64,000 bases of DNA, taken from NCBI GenBank assembly GCA_036676235.1, contig JAKFDI010000064.1, positions 62,001 through 126,000 on the forward strand. Reading direction: 5' to 3'. Positions within the stretch are counted from its first letter, which is position 1. Each line of letters opens with the position of its first letter. The translations under genes and the position numbers were made by a program. Source of the DNA: JAKFDI01 sp036676235 (lineage in GTDB: Bacteria; Pseudomonadota; Gammaproteobacteria; Burkholderiales; Burkholderiaceae_C). Shown here piece by piece: positions 1 to 10,326 of this stretch. Under the pieces are notes generated by a model. The model made no database searches. It was not told the origin of the DNA and saw only the letters and a list, made by a program, of their open reading frames with translations.

Positions 1-131
1 CAGCCAGTAGACGAAGGTGACGACGGTCAGGATGAACAGCAGCAGCGAGAAGTTGCCGGTCCACTTGCCGAGGTACCAGCCACCGAGGTAGACGCACAGC
101 AGGGCATAGAGCGCACCAGTCAACAGACTCA

Positions 132-132
<1 letters not shown>
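1..132 (-). CDS. lepB: Signal peptidase I, N-terminal fragment (LepB), cut by window edge
   Basis: Reading down from ATG at 132 gives 44 codons open to the window edge. The N-terminus starts MSLLTGALYALL and continues through GGWYLGKWTGN and a hydrophobic stretch ending VTFVYWL. This is the two-helix membrane anchor typical of betaproteobacterial signal peptidase I, which cleaves signal peptides from exported proteins at the inner membrane. The Ser/Lys catalytic domain lies outside the window. The start codon shares one base with the lepA stop codon, so the two are translationally coupled, matching the usual lepA-lepB order. Identification rests on this short fragment and its position. Confidence 0.85.
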
Positions 133-1940
<1,808 letters not shown>

Positions 1941-2057
1941 GAGGCCGCAAGGCGTTGGCTCGAGTGCGAATTCGCCGCCAACCAGGAGAAGGAAATCAAC
2001 TCAGTGCAGGCTCACAGCCGGGGCGGATGTGAGGGCGCGCAACGCCGCGCTGAGGCT

Positions 2058-2089
2058 AAAAAAAAGGCACGTCGAACGAATGACGCGCC
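2058..2089 (-). terminator. Rho-independent terminator (minus strand)
   Basis: Read on the minus strand: an 8-bp stem GGCGCGTC / GACGTGCC (one G-T pair) with an 8-nt loop, followed immediately by eight T residues (the A run at 2058-2065 on plus). It should end transcription coming from the rpoE-mucABD operon about 390 bp after the degQ stop codon and insulate lepA-lepB. Confidence 0.8.
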
Positions 2090-2217
2090 TTCCAACAAAA
2101 CGTATGGCAACTGCTTGTTGGGCTTTCATTGTAGCCAAAAGCACCCGGCCGAAAACCGCGCCGTTGCTCGATTTCCGCTCGTTGCGGGACACCAACAGGA
2201 AATTCTGTTCACAGCTT

Positions 2218-2237
2218 GTCCACAATTGCTTGTGGAC
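2218..2237. repeat. Perfect palindrome GTCCACAA-TTGC-TTGTGGAC
   Basis: Two perfect 8-bp complementary arms around a 4-nt centre, in the gap downstream of degQ. The plus strand contains TTGTCCACA, one base away from the DnaA box TTATCCACA. It could be a protein-binding site or an RNA hairpin in the degQ 3' UTR. Function is not known. Confidence 0.4.
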
Positions 2238-2478
2238 GATTTGGGGATAGCGCAAGAGTCGGTCGAAAGCACGCTGAGAAGCGCTAAACCGCCTTGGCGC
2301 CGCATCAATTCGGGCCTTGCCAAAGCGGAATGAGCCGGTCCAATTATGTCTGCGTGCGCTCACTTCATGATTCCGAGTCGCTCGGGTTCTTTTGACCGCC
2401 TCGCAATCCGGCGCCTGATCTCTCGCGATACGGAAAGACCCGCCAACGCAGTCGGCCGGGACCGACCGCGACAGCCGT

Positions 2479-3954
2479 TCATCGCGCCGGACGGATCACC
2501 ACATAGTTCACCCAGTCGCCGCGCCGCACCAGCACGCTGATGGGCTTGCCGGTGTCAGCCTTCGCCACGAGGGCCTCGAATTGCGAGGCGCCCGACACTT
2601 CCCGGTTGTCGATCGCGAGGATCACGTCGCCCTCGCGCACGCCGGCACGAGCCGCCGCGCCTTGCGCTGATTGAACCAGCACCCCGCCCTTGACTTTCAG
2701 CTCGCTCCGCTGCGCTTCGGTCAGGTCGGTAATCGCCAACCCCAACGAGCCGATGGCCGTGGGTGCCTTCGGTTCGCTGCGCTCGCCAGGACGCACGGGG
2801 TGCTCGGCTTCGAGTTCGGCCACGGTGACGTTCAGGTCGCGATAGCTGCCGCGGCGAAACACCTGCATCGCCGTCTTCGACCCGGGTTTCGTTCCGCCGA
2901 CCATGCGCGGCAGATCGCCGGCACGCTCGACCTTGCGGCCGTCGTACTGGGTGATGATGTCGCCCGGCTCGACGCCGGCCTTCTGCGCTGGCCCGCCCGC
3001 TTCGACGCCGCGCACCAGGGCGCCCACGGGCTTGTCCAGGCCGATGGCTTCGGCCACGTCCTTCGTGACTTCGGCGATCTGCACGCCAATGCGCCCGCGG
3101 ATGACGCGCCCGGTCGCGCGCAGCTGGTCGGCGACGCGGGAGGCCTCGTCGATCGGGATGGCGAACGAGATGCCCATGAAGCCGCCCGAGCGGCTGTAGA
3201 TCTGCGAGTTGATACCCACCACCTCGCCGCGCATGTTGATCAGCGGGCCGCCGGAGTTGCCGGGGTTGATCGCCACGTCGGTCTGGATGAAGGGCAGGAA
3301 CTCGCCCGTCTCACGCGCCTTGGCGCTCACGATGCCGGCGGTGACGGTGTTGTCGAGCCCGAACGGCGAGCCGATGGCCATCACCCATTCGCCGACCTTC
3401 AGCCGCTTCACGTCCCCGATGCGCACCACCGGCAGGCCGCTCGCCTCGATCTTGACGAGTGCCACGTCGGTGCGCTTGTCGGCGCCGATGATCTTCGCTT
3501 TGAACTCGCGGTCGTCGGTAAGGGTGACGAAGACTTCGTCGGCGCCCTCGACGACATGGGCGTTGGTCATCACGTAGCCGTCGGCGTTGAGGATGAAGCC
3601 GGAGCCGACGCCGCGCATGCGCGGCTCGCTGTCGGGTTGTTGCGGCGCGCCGCGCGGGCCGGGCGCCTGCGGGCCGGGAATCGGAATGCCGAAGCGGCGG
3701 AAGAACTCGAGCACCTCGGGGTCGATTTCGCCATAGGGCGAGGCGCCGTTCGGCTGCACGCGCTCGGTGGTGCGGATGTTCACGACGGCCGGGCCAACGC
3801 GCTCGACGAGTTCGGTGAAGTCGGGCAGGACGGTAGTTTGTGCCCGGCTCGTCGACGGCACGAGCGCAGCGCTCGCCGCGATGCCGAGCGCCAAGGTCAG
3901 CATGGCCAGGCGACGCGTGAGCGAGGCCGCGAAAGAGTTTCGAGTTGCTTGCAT
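2479..3954 (-). CDS. mucD: Periplasmic serine endoprotease DegQ/MucD (HtrA family)
   Basis: A 491-aa HtrA protease. The start at 3954 is chosen because it gives a Sec signal peptide (residues 1 to about 38, cleavage near SRA-QT) and has GAGGCAAG just upstream; the longer frame to 4146 adds a non-conserved Arg-rich stretch. The catalytic triad is H133 (TNAHVV), D163 (RTDVAL) and S234 (NPGNSGGPL). Two PDZ domains follow, the second ending near VVIRPAR. The protein degrades misfolded periplasmic and outer-membrane proteins. As the last gene of rpoE-mucA-mucB-mucD it also helps control sigma-E activity. DegQ and DegP cannot be separated from sequence alone; the operon position is that of mucD. 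Confidence 0.95.
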   Translation of the reverse strand: MQATRNSFAASLTRRLAMLTLALGIAASAALVPSTSRAQTTVLPDFTELVERVGPAVVNIRTTERVQPNGASPYGEIDPEVLEFFRRFGIPIPGPQAPGPRGAPQQPDSEPRMRGVGSGFILNADGYVMTNAHVVEGADEVFVTLTDDREFKAKIIGADKRTDVALVKIEASGLPVVRIGDVKRLKVGEWVMAIGSPFGLDNTVTAGIVSAKARETGEFLPFIQTDVAINPGNSGGPLINMRGEVVGINSQIYSRSGGFMGISFAIPIDEASRVADQLRATGRVIRGRIGVQIAEVTKDVAEAIGLDKPVGALVRGVEAGGPAQKAGVEPGDIITQYDGRKVERAGDLPRMVGGTKPGSKTAMQVFRRGSYRDLNVTVAELEAEHPVRPGERSEPKAPTAIGSLGLAITDLTEAQRSELKVKGGVLVQSAQGAAARAGVREGDVILAIDNREVSGASQFEALVAKADTGKPISVLVRRGDWVNYVVIRPAR

Positions 3955-4081
3955 GGTCTTGCCTCGGAAGCGTCGCAACCCTGGTGCGCAATCAGGGCTG
4001 CCGGAGTGATGCGTGAAATGGGGTGCCTGACGGCGGTGCAACGCGCATGCCCGCCCGCCGCCGCGCCGGGCGGCGCGCAAT

Positions 4082-5110
4082 CTATCGGGCGCGTTCCAGC
4101 TCGGTGGCGAACGCGCGCAGCGTCGCCGTCGGCACATCGCCGACAACGGTGATCCACCACTCGCCCTGGCGCTGCATCAGCGTGTGCGTGGCGCCGATCG
4201 AAGTCTCGATCGGCGTCGCATGCCGGGCGGCGTCGAAGGGCTCGATGAACACGGAGACGTAGGTCAGCCCGTCGGAGTAGATGGTCTGCAGCGCGGTCAG
4301 CGCAGGGGTGTTCGCACCCGGCTCGATGTCCAGCATCGGCCGCCGCACGCAACTGACCAACCGGAAACCCGGCACCGCCTGCCGCAAGGCCCAGCCTTCG
4401 GCCTCGAGCCGGGTGTGCGTCAGCACGGGGCGCAGGATGCGATAGCCGTCGAGCTTGTTCATCGGCTGCAGCACCGTCTCGGGCTGCGAGCGCACATCGA
4501 TTGCGACATCGGAGAACGCCGAACTTTCCAGCAGTTCGCCACGCTCGTCGAGCACGTCGGCACGCAGCAGCAGACCGGTCGCCCGGTCCGCCCACAGCCG
4601 GTAGCCGTAGCGATGCGCATCACGCGGGCGCAGCAGGAGCATGCTGGCTTCGTAGCCGGCAATGCGTTCGGAGCCCCGCGCACGCACTTCGTAGAAGTCG
4701 ACGATGCGGTCGTCGCTGACCTGCAGCAGCGCCGGGAACGAGGTCAGCAGATCGCGCTGTTCGATGAGCGCCACCCGCTGCTCGGGCCAGAGCGTGCGCA
4801 CTTCGTCGTTGTGACGGAAGACGAAGCGCGTTTCGCCGTCGAGCGATTCGATGCGCTCGAACTGGTTGTGTCCGTCGTTGTAGTGCGCGATGCGCGCGCT
4901 CGACACGCCGCCGCCCGCACTGACGATGAAGGTGCCCTGGAAGTTGCGCCGGCTGGCCGCGGCGTGAATGCGCATGAGCCACGCCCGCACCTCTTTCGGG
5001 CCGATCGGCGCACCGGCCTCGGCGCCGGCGGACCTGCCGGCGTGGGCCGCGGGGACGAAGGAACAGACGGCGCCGGCGAAGGCCAGGGCGAGCACAGAGG
5101 TTCTCAGCAT
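4082..5110 (-). CDS. mucB: Sigma-E regulatory protein MucB/RseB
   Basis: A 342-aa periplasmic regulator that binds the anti-sigma factor and shields it from proteolysis until envelope stress. The ATG at 5110 starts a clear signal peptide, MLRTSVLALAFAGAVCS, ending around AHA at residue 24. The MucB/RseB N-terminal fold follows (NFQGTFIVSAGG, then FRHNDEVRTLWPEQR), then the C-terminal domain (LDGYRILRPVLTHTRLEAEG). The gene begins 13 bp after the mucA stop, within one operon with rpoE, mucA and mucD. The open frame extends upstream through mucA but that part is a shadow. Confidence 0.93.
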   Translation of the reverse strand: MLRTSVLALAFAGAVCSFVPAAHAGRSAGAEAGAPIGPKEVRAWLMRIHAAASRRNFQGTFIVSAGGGVSSARIAHYNDGHNQFERIESLDGETRFVFRHNDEVRTLWPEQRVALIEQRDLLTSFPALLQVSDDRIVDFYEVRARGSERIAGYEASMLLLRPRDAHRYGYRLWADRATGLLLRADVLDERGELLESSAFSDVAIDVRSQPETVLQPMNKLDGYRILRPVLTHTRLEAEGWALRQAVPGFRLVSCVRRPMLDIEPGANTPALTALQTIYSDGLTYVSVFIEPFDAARHATPIETSIGATHTLMQRQGEWWITVVGDVPTATLRAFATELERAR

Positions 5111-5123
5111 GCGCGTCGGCCGA

Positions 5124-5747
5124 TCAGCGGTTCGGCGCCTCGACGGCCGCATTGCGCAGGAAGCCCGAAGGCATGCCCAGCGCCGACGTGCCGGCGAACT
5201 GCTTGTGCGCATTGAGGTAGCGGTCGAGCCGTGCATCGCGCACGACACGGCCGTTGGCGACAAAGACCTCGGGTGACGCGGCATTCAGTGCCGCCGCAGG
5301 CGAGGCGCCGGGTGCCGAGCGGGCAATCACGGCGCTGCCCGAGGGGGCGATTCCGGGCAGGCCCACGACCGTCAACACACCCGCCACCGCCACGAAGCCG
5401 GCAGCCACCGCAGCCGGCGCCTTCCAGGCCCAGCCGCTGCGCCGCGCGCCCGTGCGCGTTGCCGGCACAGCAGCCGCGGCCGGCGCAGGCTCGGGCGCAA
5501 GCACCACCGGCTCGTTCGCCAGCCGCCCGCGCAGCGCCGCGAGAAACGCCGCATCGCGCGTACCGCTTGCTGCAAGATCTTCGGAGCGCAGTACGTCGCC
5601 GATCAGCTGGTAGGCATGCCAACGCCCGCGAAGTTCCGGGTCATCGCGCCATCGGGCGCAGACCTCTGCCACGTCGGCAGGCTCGAGTTCACCATCGGTC
5701 AGGGCCGACAGGTCTTCCAGCAATCGGCTATCAGACTTCGTCAACAT
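5124..5747 (-). CDS. mucA: Anti-sigma-E factor MucA/RseA
   Basis: A 207-aa single-pass inner-membrane anti-sigma factor. The RseA N-terminal domain is recognisable (LEDLSALTDGELE, then WRDDPELRGRWHAYQLIGDVLR), followed by an Ala/Pro-rich linker, a transmembrane helix at about residues 108-131 and a periplasmic tail for MucB binding. The ATG at 5747 is preferred over the frame's 5804 start because it begins directly before the conserved domain. It lies 50 bp after rpoE. By family knowledge it holds RpoE at the membrane until regulated intramembrane proteolysis releases it. Confidence 0.93.
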   Translation of the reverse strand: MLTKSDSRLLEDLSALTDGELEPADVAEVCARWRDDPELRGRWHAYQLIGDVLRSEDLAASGTRDAAFLAALRGRLANEPVVLAPEPAPAAAAVPATRTGARRSGWAWKAPAAVAAGFVAVAGVLTVVGLPGIAPSGSAVIARSAPGASPAAALNAASPEVFVANGRVVRDARLDRYLNAHKQFAGTSALGMPSGFLRNAAVEAPNR

Positions 5748-5797
5748 GTCCGCTCTCCACTGTTCACTTCGATCTCCACGACCGCGCGAAGACCACG

Positions 5798-6403
5798 TCA
5801 CCACCGTTCGCCATCGCGCGTGTCGAGCAAGGGCCGCAGCCGCAGCGCAATCGCCTCCCGCGCGCGAAAGATGCGCGAGCGGACGGTCCCGATCGGGCAG
5901 TCCATCAGCTCGGCGATCTCTTCGTAGCTGAGCCCTTCGATCTCGCGCAGCGTGATGGCCTGCCGCAGATCGACCGACAGCGCCTCGATCGCAGCGTTCA
6001 CGGCGGTGGCGACCTCCTTGCTGGCAAGAAGGGCCTCCGGGGTTTCGCCGTGGCTTAGTTCGTTTTCACTGCGGTAAGTTTCGTCGTCGTCGTCGCGGGA
6101 CAGGCGTGCCGATTCGGTCACGATCGGGTCACGCTTGAGCCCGACGAGCGCCTTCTTGGCCGTGTTGACGGCGATGCGATACAGCCACGTGTAGAACGCA
6201 CTGTCGCCGCGGAACTGCGGGATCGCCCGGTAGGCGCGGATGAAGGTCTCCTGGGCGATGTCGGGCACGAGATCGACGTCGCGCACCATGCGCCCGATCA
6301 ACCGCTCGATGCGCCGCTGGTACTTGACCACCAGCATCTCGAACGCTTTGACGTCGCCGCGCTTGACGCGTTCGATCAAAGGGGCATCGGCGTCGGGATT
6401 CAT
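5798..6403 (-). CDS. rpoE: RNA polymerase sigma-E factor RpoE (AlgU)
   Basis: A 201-aa ECF sigma factor. Region 2 contains FEMLVVKYQRRIERLI and the -10 recognition helix FRGDSAFYTWLYRIAVNTAKK. Region 4 carries the helix-turn-helix GLSYEEIAELMDCPIGTVR. It directs the envelope-stress regulon. Its ATG overlaps the stop codon of the upstream membrane-protein gene by four bases (ATGA), implying coupled translation. mucA, mucB and mucD follow, the standard autoregulated arrangement. I did not find a clear GGAACTT-type sigma-E promoter in the short gap before the upstream gene. Confidence 0.97.
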   Translation of the reverse strand: MNPDADAPLIERVKRGDVKAFEMLVVKYQRRIERLIGRMVRDVDLVPDIAQETFIRAYRAIPQFRGDSAFYTWLYRIAVNTAKKALVGLKRDPIVTESARLSRDDDDETYRSENELSHGETPEALLASKEVATAVNAAIEALSVDLRQAITLREIEGLSYEEIAELMDCPIGTVRSRIFRAREAIALRLRPLLDTRDGERW

Positions 6404-6906
6404 GCGTGGGATTGGGCGCGGGAACGGCTCGGAAGGGCTGCGTGATCCTTGTCACGGCCGGCGGCAGGGCGCGGCGAATATACCGCACAGCGAAATGCGT
6501 GCCACTGTGCTTCGAGCCCACGGCACTGCACCGGCAACCACGTCGCTTGCCGCCCGAATCGACCCGGCGGACGATCGAATTTCAGCAGCATCCACGCGCC
6601 CAGATCGATGGCGACGAACAGGTCGCCGGCCGGCGCCTGTTCGTCGGCAACCAAGCCGTCGTTGAGCCGCCAGGTCTGGCCGTCCCAGCGGAGCGTGAAA
6701 GGGAAGCATCGAAGCAGGCCCGCCGCGCTTGCAAGCACCGGCAGTGAGCCGGCCGCAACACCCAGGAGCGCAAGGTCCGACGGCCGCTCGCCGGCGAACG
6801 CCCACGCCGCCAGCCCACCCAGCGCCGCAACCATCACACCGCCCACGCACGCTCGCCACCAACCGAAGCGGCAAACGGTGATGAGAAACGGAGGCGATGC
6901 GCGCAT
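6400..6906 (-). CDS. Uncharacterised membrane protein coupled to rpoE
   Basis: A 168-aa protein of no recognised family. Residues about 15-35 (CVGGVMVAALGGLAAWAFAG) and about 44-66 (LALLGVAAGSLPVLASAAGLL) look like two transmembrane helices. The C-terminal half, containing LRWDGQTWRLNDG and LFVAIDLGAWMLLKFD, looks like a small soluble beta-rich domain, followed by a basic tail. The topology resembles the YcxB/toxin-like two-helix membrane proteins, but no name is justified. Its stop overlaps the rpoE start (ATGA), so it is translated with the stress sigma factor. It starts 43 bp after fabF, so the fab and rpoE blocks may be read through. Confidence 0.75.
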   Translation of the reverse strand: MRASPPFLITVCRFGWWRACVGGVMVAALGGLAAWAFAGERPSDLALLGVAAGSLPVLASAAGLLRCFPFTLRWDGQTWRLNDGLVADEQAPAGDLFVAIDLGAWMLLKFDRPPGRFGRQATWLPVQCRGLEAQWHAFRCAVYSPRPAAGRDKDHAALPSRSRAQSHA

Positions 6907-6949
6907 GGGCGCAGGATCGGGAGCGGCAAGCCGGGCGGGCCGCTCGTGC

Positions 6950-8194
6950 TCAGGCGCGCTTGAAGATCAGCGTGCCGTTGGTGCCGCCGAAGCCGAAGTT
7001 GTTCTTCGCGGCGTACTCGATCGTCATCTCCCGCGCCGTGTTGGCACAGTAGTCCAGGTCGCACTCGGGATCCTGGTTGAAGATGTTGATGGTGGGCGGG
7101 GCCACCTGGTGGTGCAGCGCAAGCGTCGTGAACACCGATTCGATGCCGCCGGCGCCTCCCAGCAAGTGGCCGGTCATCGACTTGGTGGAGCTCACGACCA
7201 TTTGCTTCGCATGGTCGCCGAAAGCGAGCTTGATGGCATTGGTCTCGTTCACATCGCCCAGCGGCGTGGAGGTGCCGTGCGCGTTGAGGTATTGCACCTG
7301 GTCGGCGTTCAGGGCCGCATTGCGCAGCGCGGCCTTCATGGCGCGCTTGGGGCCGTCGACGTTGGGCGCGGTCATGTGGAACGCATCCGCGCCCATGCCG
7401 AAGCCGCACAGCTCGGCGTAGATCTTCGCGCCGCGCTTCTTGGCGTGTTCGTACTCTTCGAGCACCAGCACGCCGGCGCCTTCGCCGAGCACGAAGCCGT
7501 CACGGTCCTTGTCCCAGGGGCGCGAGGCCGTGGCGGGATCGTCGTTGCGCGTGGACAGCGCACGCGCCGCCGCGAAGCCGCCGACACCGAGGGGAGAGAC
7601 GGTCGCCTCGGAACCGCCGGCAATCATCACGTCGGCATCGCCGTATTCGATCAGGCGACCCGCCTCGCCGATGCAGTGCAGGCCGGTGGTGCAGGCCGTC
7701 ACGATGGCGAGGTTCGGCCCCTGGAAGCCGAAGGTGATCGACACGTGGCCCGAGATCATGTTGATGATCGAGGCCGGCACGAAGAACGGCGAGATCCGCC
7801 GCGCGCCGCGCGCCGTGAGTTCCGCATGCGTCTCCTCGATCAGCGGCAGGCCGCCGATGCCCGAGCCGACGAGGCAGCCGATGCGCTCGGCCTGCTCTTC
7901 GCTGAGTTGGTCGTTCGTCGGCAGGCCGGCGTCACGCACGGCCTGGATGGACGCCGCCAATCCGTAGTGGATGAAGGTGTCCATGTGCCGCGCTTCTTTC
8001 GCCGGGAAATACTCCTCGACGTTGAAGCCCTTCACTTCGCCCGCGAACTTGCAGGCGAAGGTCGACGCATCGAACTTGGTGATGTTGGCAATGCCGGACT
8101 TGCCGGCCACCAGATTGGCCCAACCCTCGGCCACCGTGTTGCCCACGGGGCTGATCAGCCCGAGCCCGGTGATGACGACGCGGCGACGACTCAT
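6950..8194 (-). CDS. fabF: 3-oxoacyl-ACP synthase II (FabF/KAS II)
   Basis: A 414-aa condensing enzyme that extends acyl-ACP with malonyl-ACP in type II fatty acid synthesis. The nucleophile Cys is in TACTTG, and the two catalytic His residues are in NAHGTSTPLGD and SMTGHLLGGAGG; the C-terminal GFGGTNGTL loop is present. The ATG at 8194 gives MSRRRVVITGLGLISPVGN, the normal FabF N-terminus; the longer frame to 8305 runs into acpP. It lies 16 bp downstream of acpP in the standard fabD-fabG-acpP-fabF order. Confidence 0.98.
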   Translation of the reverse strand: MSRRRVVITGLGLISPVGNTVAEGWANLVAGKSGIANITKFDASTFACKFAGEVKGFNVEEYFPAKEARHMDTFIHYGLAASIQAVRDAGLPTNDQLSEEQAERIGCLVGSGIGGLPLIEETHAELTARGARRISPFFVPASIINMISGHVSITFGFQGPNLAIVTACTTGLHCIGEAGRLIEYGDADVMIAGGSEATVSPLGVGGFAAARALSTRNDDPATASRPWDKDRDGFVLGEGAGVLVLEEYEHAKKRGAKIYAELCGFGMGADAFHMTAPNVDGPKRAMKAALRNAALNADQVQYLNAHGTSTPLGDVNETNAIKLAFGDHAKQMVVSSTKSMTGHLLGGAGGIESVFTTLALHHQVAPPTINIFNQDPECDLDYCANTAREMTIEYAAKNNFGFGGTNGTLIFKRA

Positions 8195-8210
8195 GCGATG
8201 CTGACTCCGC

Positions 8211-8450
8211 TCAGGCCTTCTGGTGCTTGACGGCGTAGTCGATCGCCAGCTGGACGGTGGTGATCTTCTCGGCTTCCTCGTCGGGAATCTCGATGCCGAA
8301 CTCATCTTCGAGGGCCATCACCAGCTCCACCGTGTCCAGGGAATCGGCGCCCAGGTCGGCGACGAAGGCCTTTTCGTTGGACACATCCGCCTCGGGAACA
8401 CCAAGCTGCTCGGCGATGATTTTCTTGACGCGGGATTCGATATCGCTCAT
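8211..8450 (-). CDS. acpP: Acyl carrier protein
   Basis: A 79-aa acidic four-helix protein. The 4'-phosphopantetheine attachment Ser lies in DLGADSLDTVELVMALE. It carries growing acyl chains for all Fab enzymes. A strong GGAGGAG ribosome-binding site precedes the ATG at 8450. A sigma-70-like promoter sits about 40 bp upstream (8487-8514), suggesting acpP-fabF is boosted independently of the upstream plsX-fabHDG transcript, consistent with the high copy number of ACP. Confidence 0.98.
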   Translation of the reverse strand: MSDIESRVKKIIAEQLGVPEADVSNEKAFVADLGADSLDTVELVMALEDEFGIEIPDEEAEKITTVQLAIDYAVKHQKA

Positions 8451-8486
8451 GACTCCTCCATGGAGTGTTTACAGAAACAGCCCGGG

Positions 8487-8514
8487 ATTCTAAAGGTTGG
8501 GGCTTGCTGTCCAA
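8487..8514 (-). promoter_or_regulatory. Predicted sigma-70 promoter for acpP-fabF
   Basis: On the minus strand: -35 TTGGAC (8509-8514), a 16-bp spacer and -10 TAGAAT (8487-8492), about 37 bp before the acpP ATG. It lies in the 115-bp gap between fabG and acpP, the largest gap inside the fab run. Prediction from motif match only. Confidence 0.55.
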
Positions 8515-8565
8515 GCGCCCTTCCCTCGCAGTCCGGCCGGGCAGGTCCGGATGTTTATCTGCAGG

Positions 8566-9315
8566 TCAGCTCATGTGCATGCCGCCGTTGACATGCAGCT
8601 CGGTGCCCGTGATGTAGCCGGCCTGCGGCGACGCGAGGAACGCGACGGCGTGTGCGATGTCGGCGGCCGCGCCCAGGCGGCCGAGCGGGATCTGCGCCAT
8701 CAACGCGGCGGTCTGCGCTTCGGGCAGCGCACGGGTCATGTCGGTGTCGATGAAGCCGGGCGCCACGCAGTTGACGGTGATGCCGCGGCTGCCGAGTTCG
8801 CGCGCCAGCGAACGCGTCATGCCGGCCACGCCCGCCTTGGCGGCGGCGTAGTTGGCCTGGCCGGGGTTGCCGCTCGCGCCCACCACCGAGGTGATGTTGA
8901 CGATGCGGCCATAGCGCTGCTTCATCATCGGGCGGACAGCGGCGCGGCTCATGCGGAACACGGCCTTGAGGTTGGTGTCGACCACCGCGTCCCAGTCGTC
9001 GTCCTTCATGCGCATGGACAGGCCGTCGCGCGTGATGCCGGCGTTGTTGACGAGCACGTGGATGGCGCCGTGCTCCTTCACGACGGCGTCGACTGCTGCA
9101 TCCACTGCGGCAGCGTCGGTCACGTCGAGCACGATGCCGCGACAGCCTGCATGGGCGGCGAGCGCTTCGCTGATCGATTGCGCACCGGCTTCGGTGGTGG
9201 CGGTGCCGACAACTTTCAGGCCCGCGGCGGCCAATTCGGTCGCGATAGCACGGCCGATGCCGCGCGTGGCGCCGGTCACAAGGGCGACCTGCCCGGCAAA
9301 TGGAGGCGCGCTCAT
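8566..9315 (-). CDS. fabG: 3-oxoacyl-ACP reductase FabG
   Basis: A 249-aa short-chain dehydrogenase that reduces 3-oxoacyl-ACP with NADPH. The cofactor motif is TGATRGIGRAIA, NNAG follows (VLVNNAGITRDG), the catalytic Ser is in NITSVVG and the YxxxK motif is YAAAKAG. The C-terminus GTELHVNGGMHMS is typical of FabG. The ATG at 9315 overlaps the fabD stop by four bases (ATGA), so the two are translationally coupled. Confidence 0.97.
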   Translation of the reverse strand: MSAPPFAGQVALVTGATRGIGRAIATELAAAGLKVVGTATTEAGAQSISEALAAHAGCRGIVLDVTDAAAVDAAVDAVVKEHGAIHVLVNNAGITRDGLSMRMKDDDWDAVVDTNLKAVFRMSRAAVRPMMKQRYGRIVNITSVVGASGNPGQANYAAAKAGVAGMTRSLARELGSRGITVNCVAPGFIDTDMTRALPEAQTAALMAQIPLGRLGAAADIAHAVAFLASPQAGYITGTELHVNGGMHMS

Positions 9316-10250
9316 GCCAGCAACCCCTTCACCTCGGCCAGGCTCGCCGGATCGGCAATCGTGGCCGTGGCCACATCGCCGTCGATGCGCTTGACCATGC
9401 CGGCCAGCACCTTGCCCGGGCCGCATTCGACGATGTGGCGCAGGCCGCGCTCGCGCAGCGCCTGCACCACCTCGACCCAGCGCACCGGGCCGAAGGCCTG
9501 GCGCACCAGCGCATCGCGGATCGCCGCCGCATCGGTCTCGGCCTTCACGTCAACGTTGTTGACGACGGCGATGCGCGGCACCGCGATCGTGGTGCCGGCG
9601 AGCTTCTCCTTCAGCCGCTCGGCGGCCGGGCGCATCAGGCTCGAATGGAATGGCGCCGATACGGGCAGCAACAGGGCGCGCTTGGCTCCCTTGGCCTTCA
9701 GCGCCTCGCAGGCTTTGTCGACACCGGCCTTGCTGCCGGCGATGACCGTCTGCTTGGGGTCGTTGAAATTCACCGCTTCGACGACTTCGCCGCTGCCCGT
9801 TGCGACTTCATTGCACACGTCGCGCACCGACTGTGCGTCGAGCCCGAGGATGGCGGCCATGGCGCCTACGCCCACCGGCACCGCCTCCTGCATTGCCTGC
9901 GCGCGGAAGCGCACCAGCGGCAGTGCATCACGCAGGCTCAGCACACCGGCCGCGACGAGGGCGCTGTATTCGCCCAGCGAATGGCCCGCCACGGCGGCCG
10001 GCTCGGCACCGCCGTCCGCCAGCCACGCGCGGTAGCAGGCGACACCTGCCGCCAGCATCACCGGCTGGGTGTTGGTCGTGAGGTCGAGTTGTTCCTTCGG
10101 ACCTTCGTGAATGAGGCGGCCGATGTCCTCGCCCAGTGCGTCGGACGCCTCGGCGAGCGTGTCGCGCACGGCGGGATGATCGCCCCATGCGTCGAGCATG
10201 CCGACGGCTTGCGAACCCTGGCCGGGGAATACGAATGCGAACGGTGTCAT
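9312..10250 (-). CDS. fabD: Malonyl-CoA-ACP transacylase FabD
   Basis: A 312-aa acyltransferase that loads malonyl groups onto ACP. It begins MTPFAFVFPGQGSQAVGM, and the nucleophile Ser is in AGHSLGEYSAL; the catalytic His is in SAPFHSSLM. The start at 10250 matches the family N-terminus; upstream in-frame codons run into fabH. It sits 76 bp after fabH and overlaps fabG by 4 bp. Confidence 0.97.
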   Translation of the reverse strand: MTPFAFVFPGQGSQAVGMLDAWGDHPAVRDTLAEASDALGEDIGRLIHEGPKEQLDLTTNTQPVMLAAGVACYRAWLADGGAEPAAVAGHSLGEYSALVAAGVLSLRDALPLVRFRAQAMQEAVPVGVGAMAAILGLDAQSVRDVCNEVATGSGEVVEAVNFNDPKQTVIAGSKAGVDKACEALKAKGAKRALLLPVSAPFHSSLMRPAAERLKEKLAGTTIAVPRIAVVNNVDVKAETDAAAIRDALVRQAFGPVRWVEVVQALRERGLRHIVECGPGKVLAGMVKRIDGDVATATIADPASLAEVKGLLA

Positions 10251-10326
10251 GGCCGATCTCTCGAGTCTTGTGGTGCCGTGCGCAGGCACTGCGGCCTGCA
10301 CGATCGAAGAGTGAGGGCGTGCCGGT

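Larger units (their letters stand above)
1941..2478. other. 538-bp gene-poor gap between degQ and lepA
   Basis: No convincing protein gene was found in any frame. The open frames here (for example 2001-2363 minus) resemble no family I know and have random-looking composition. The gap holds a rho-independent terminator for minus-strand transcription (2058-2089), a perfect 8-bp-arm palindrome (2218-2237) and otherwise unassigned sequence. In related Burkholderiales a glutaredoxin-like gene often sits at this place; none is visible here (recollection of family synteny, not checked). The roughly 390 bp of untranslated minus-strand sequence between the degQ stop and the terminator could be a long 3' UTR or could host a small RNA. 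Confidence 0.5.

Noticed and set aside
2218..2237. DnaA-box pair or replication origin
   Set aside because: Only one near-match to TTATCCACA, in a palindrome; no dnaA or dnaN gene or cluster of boxes nearby.
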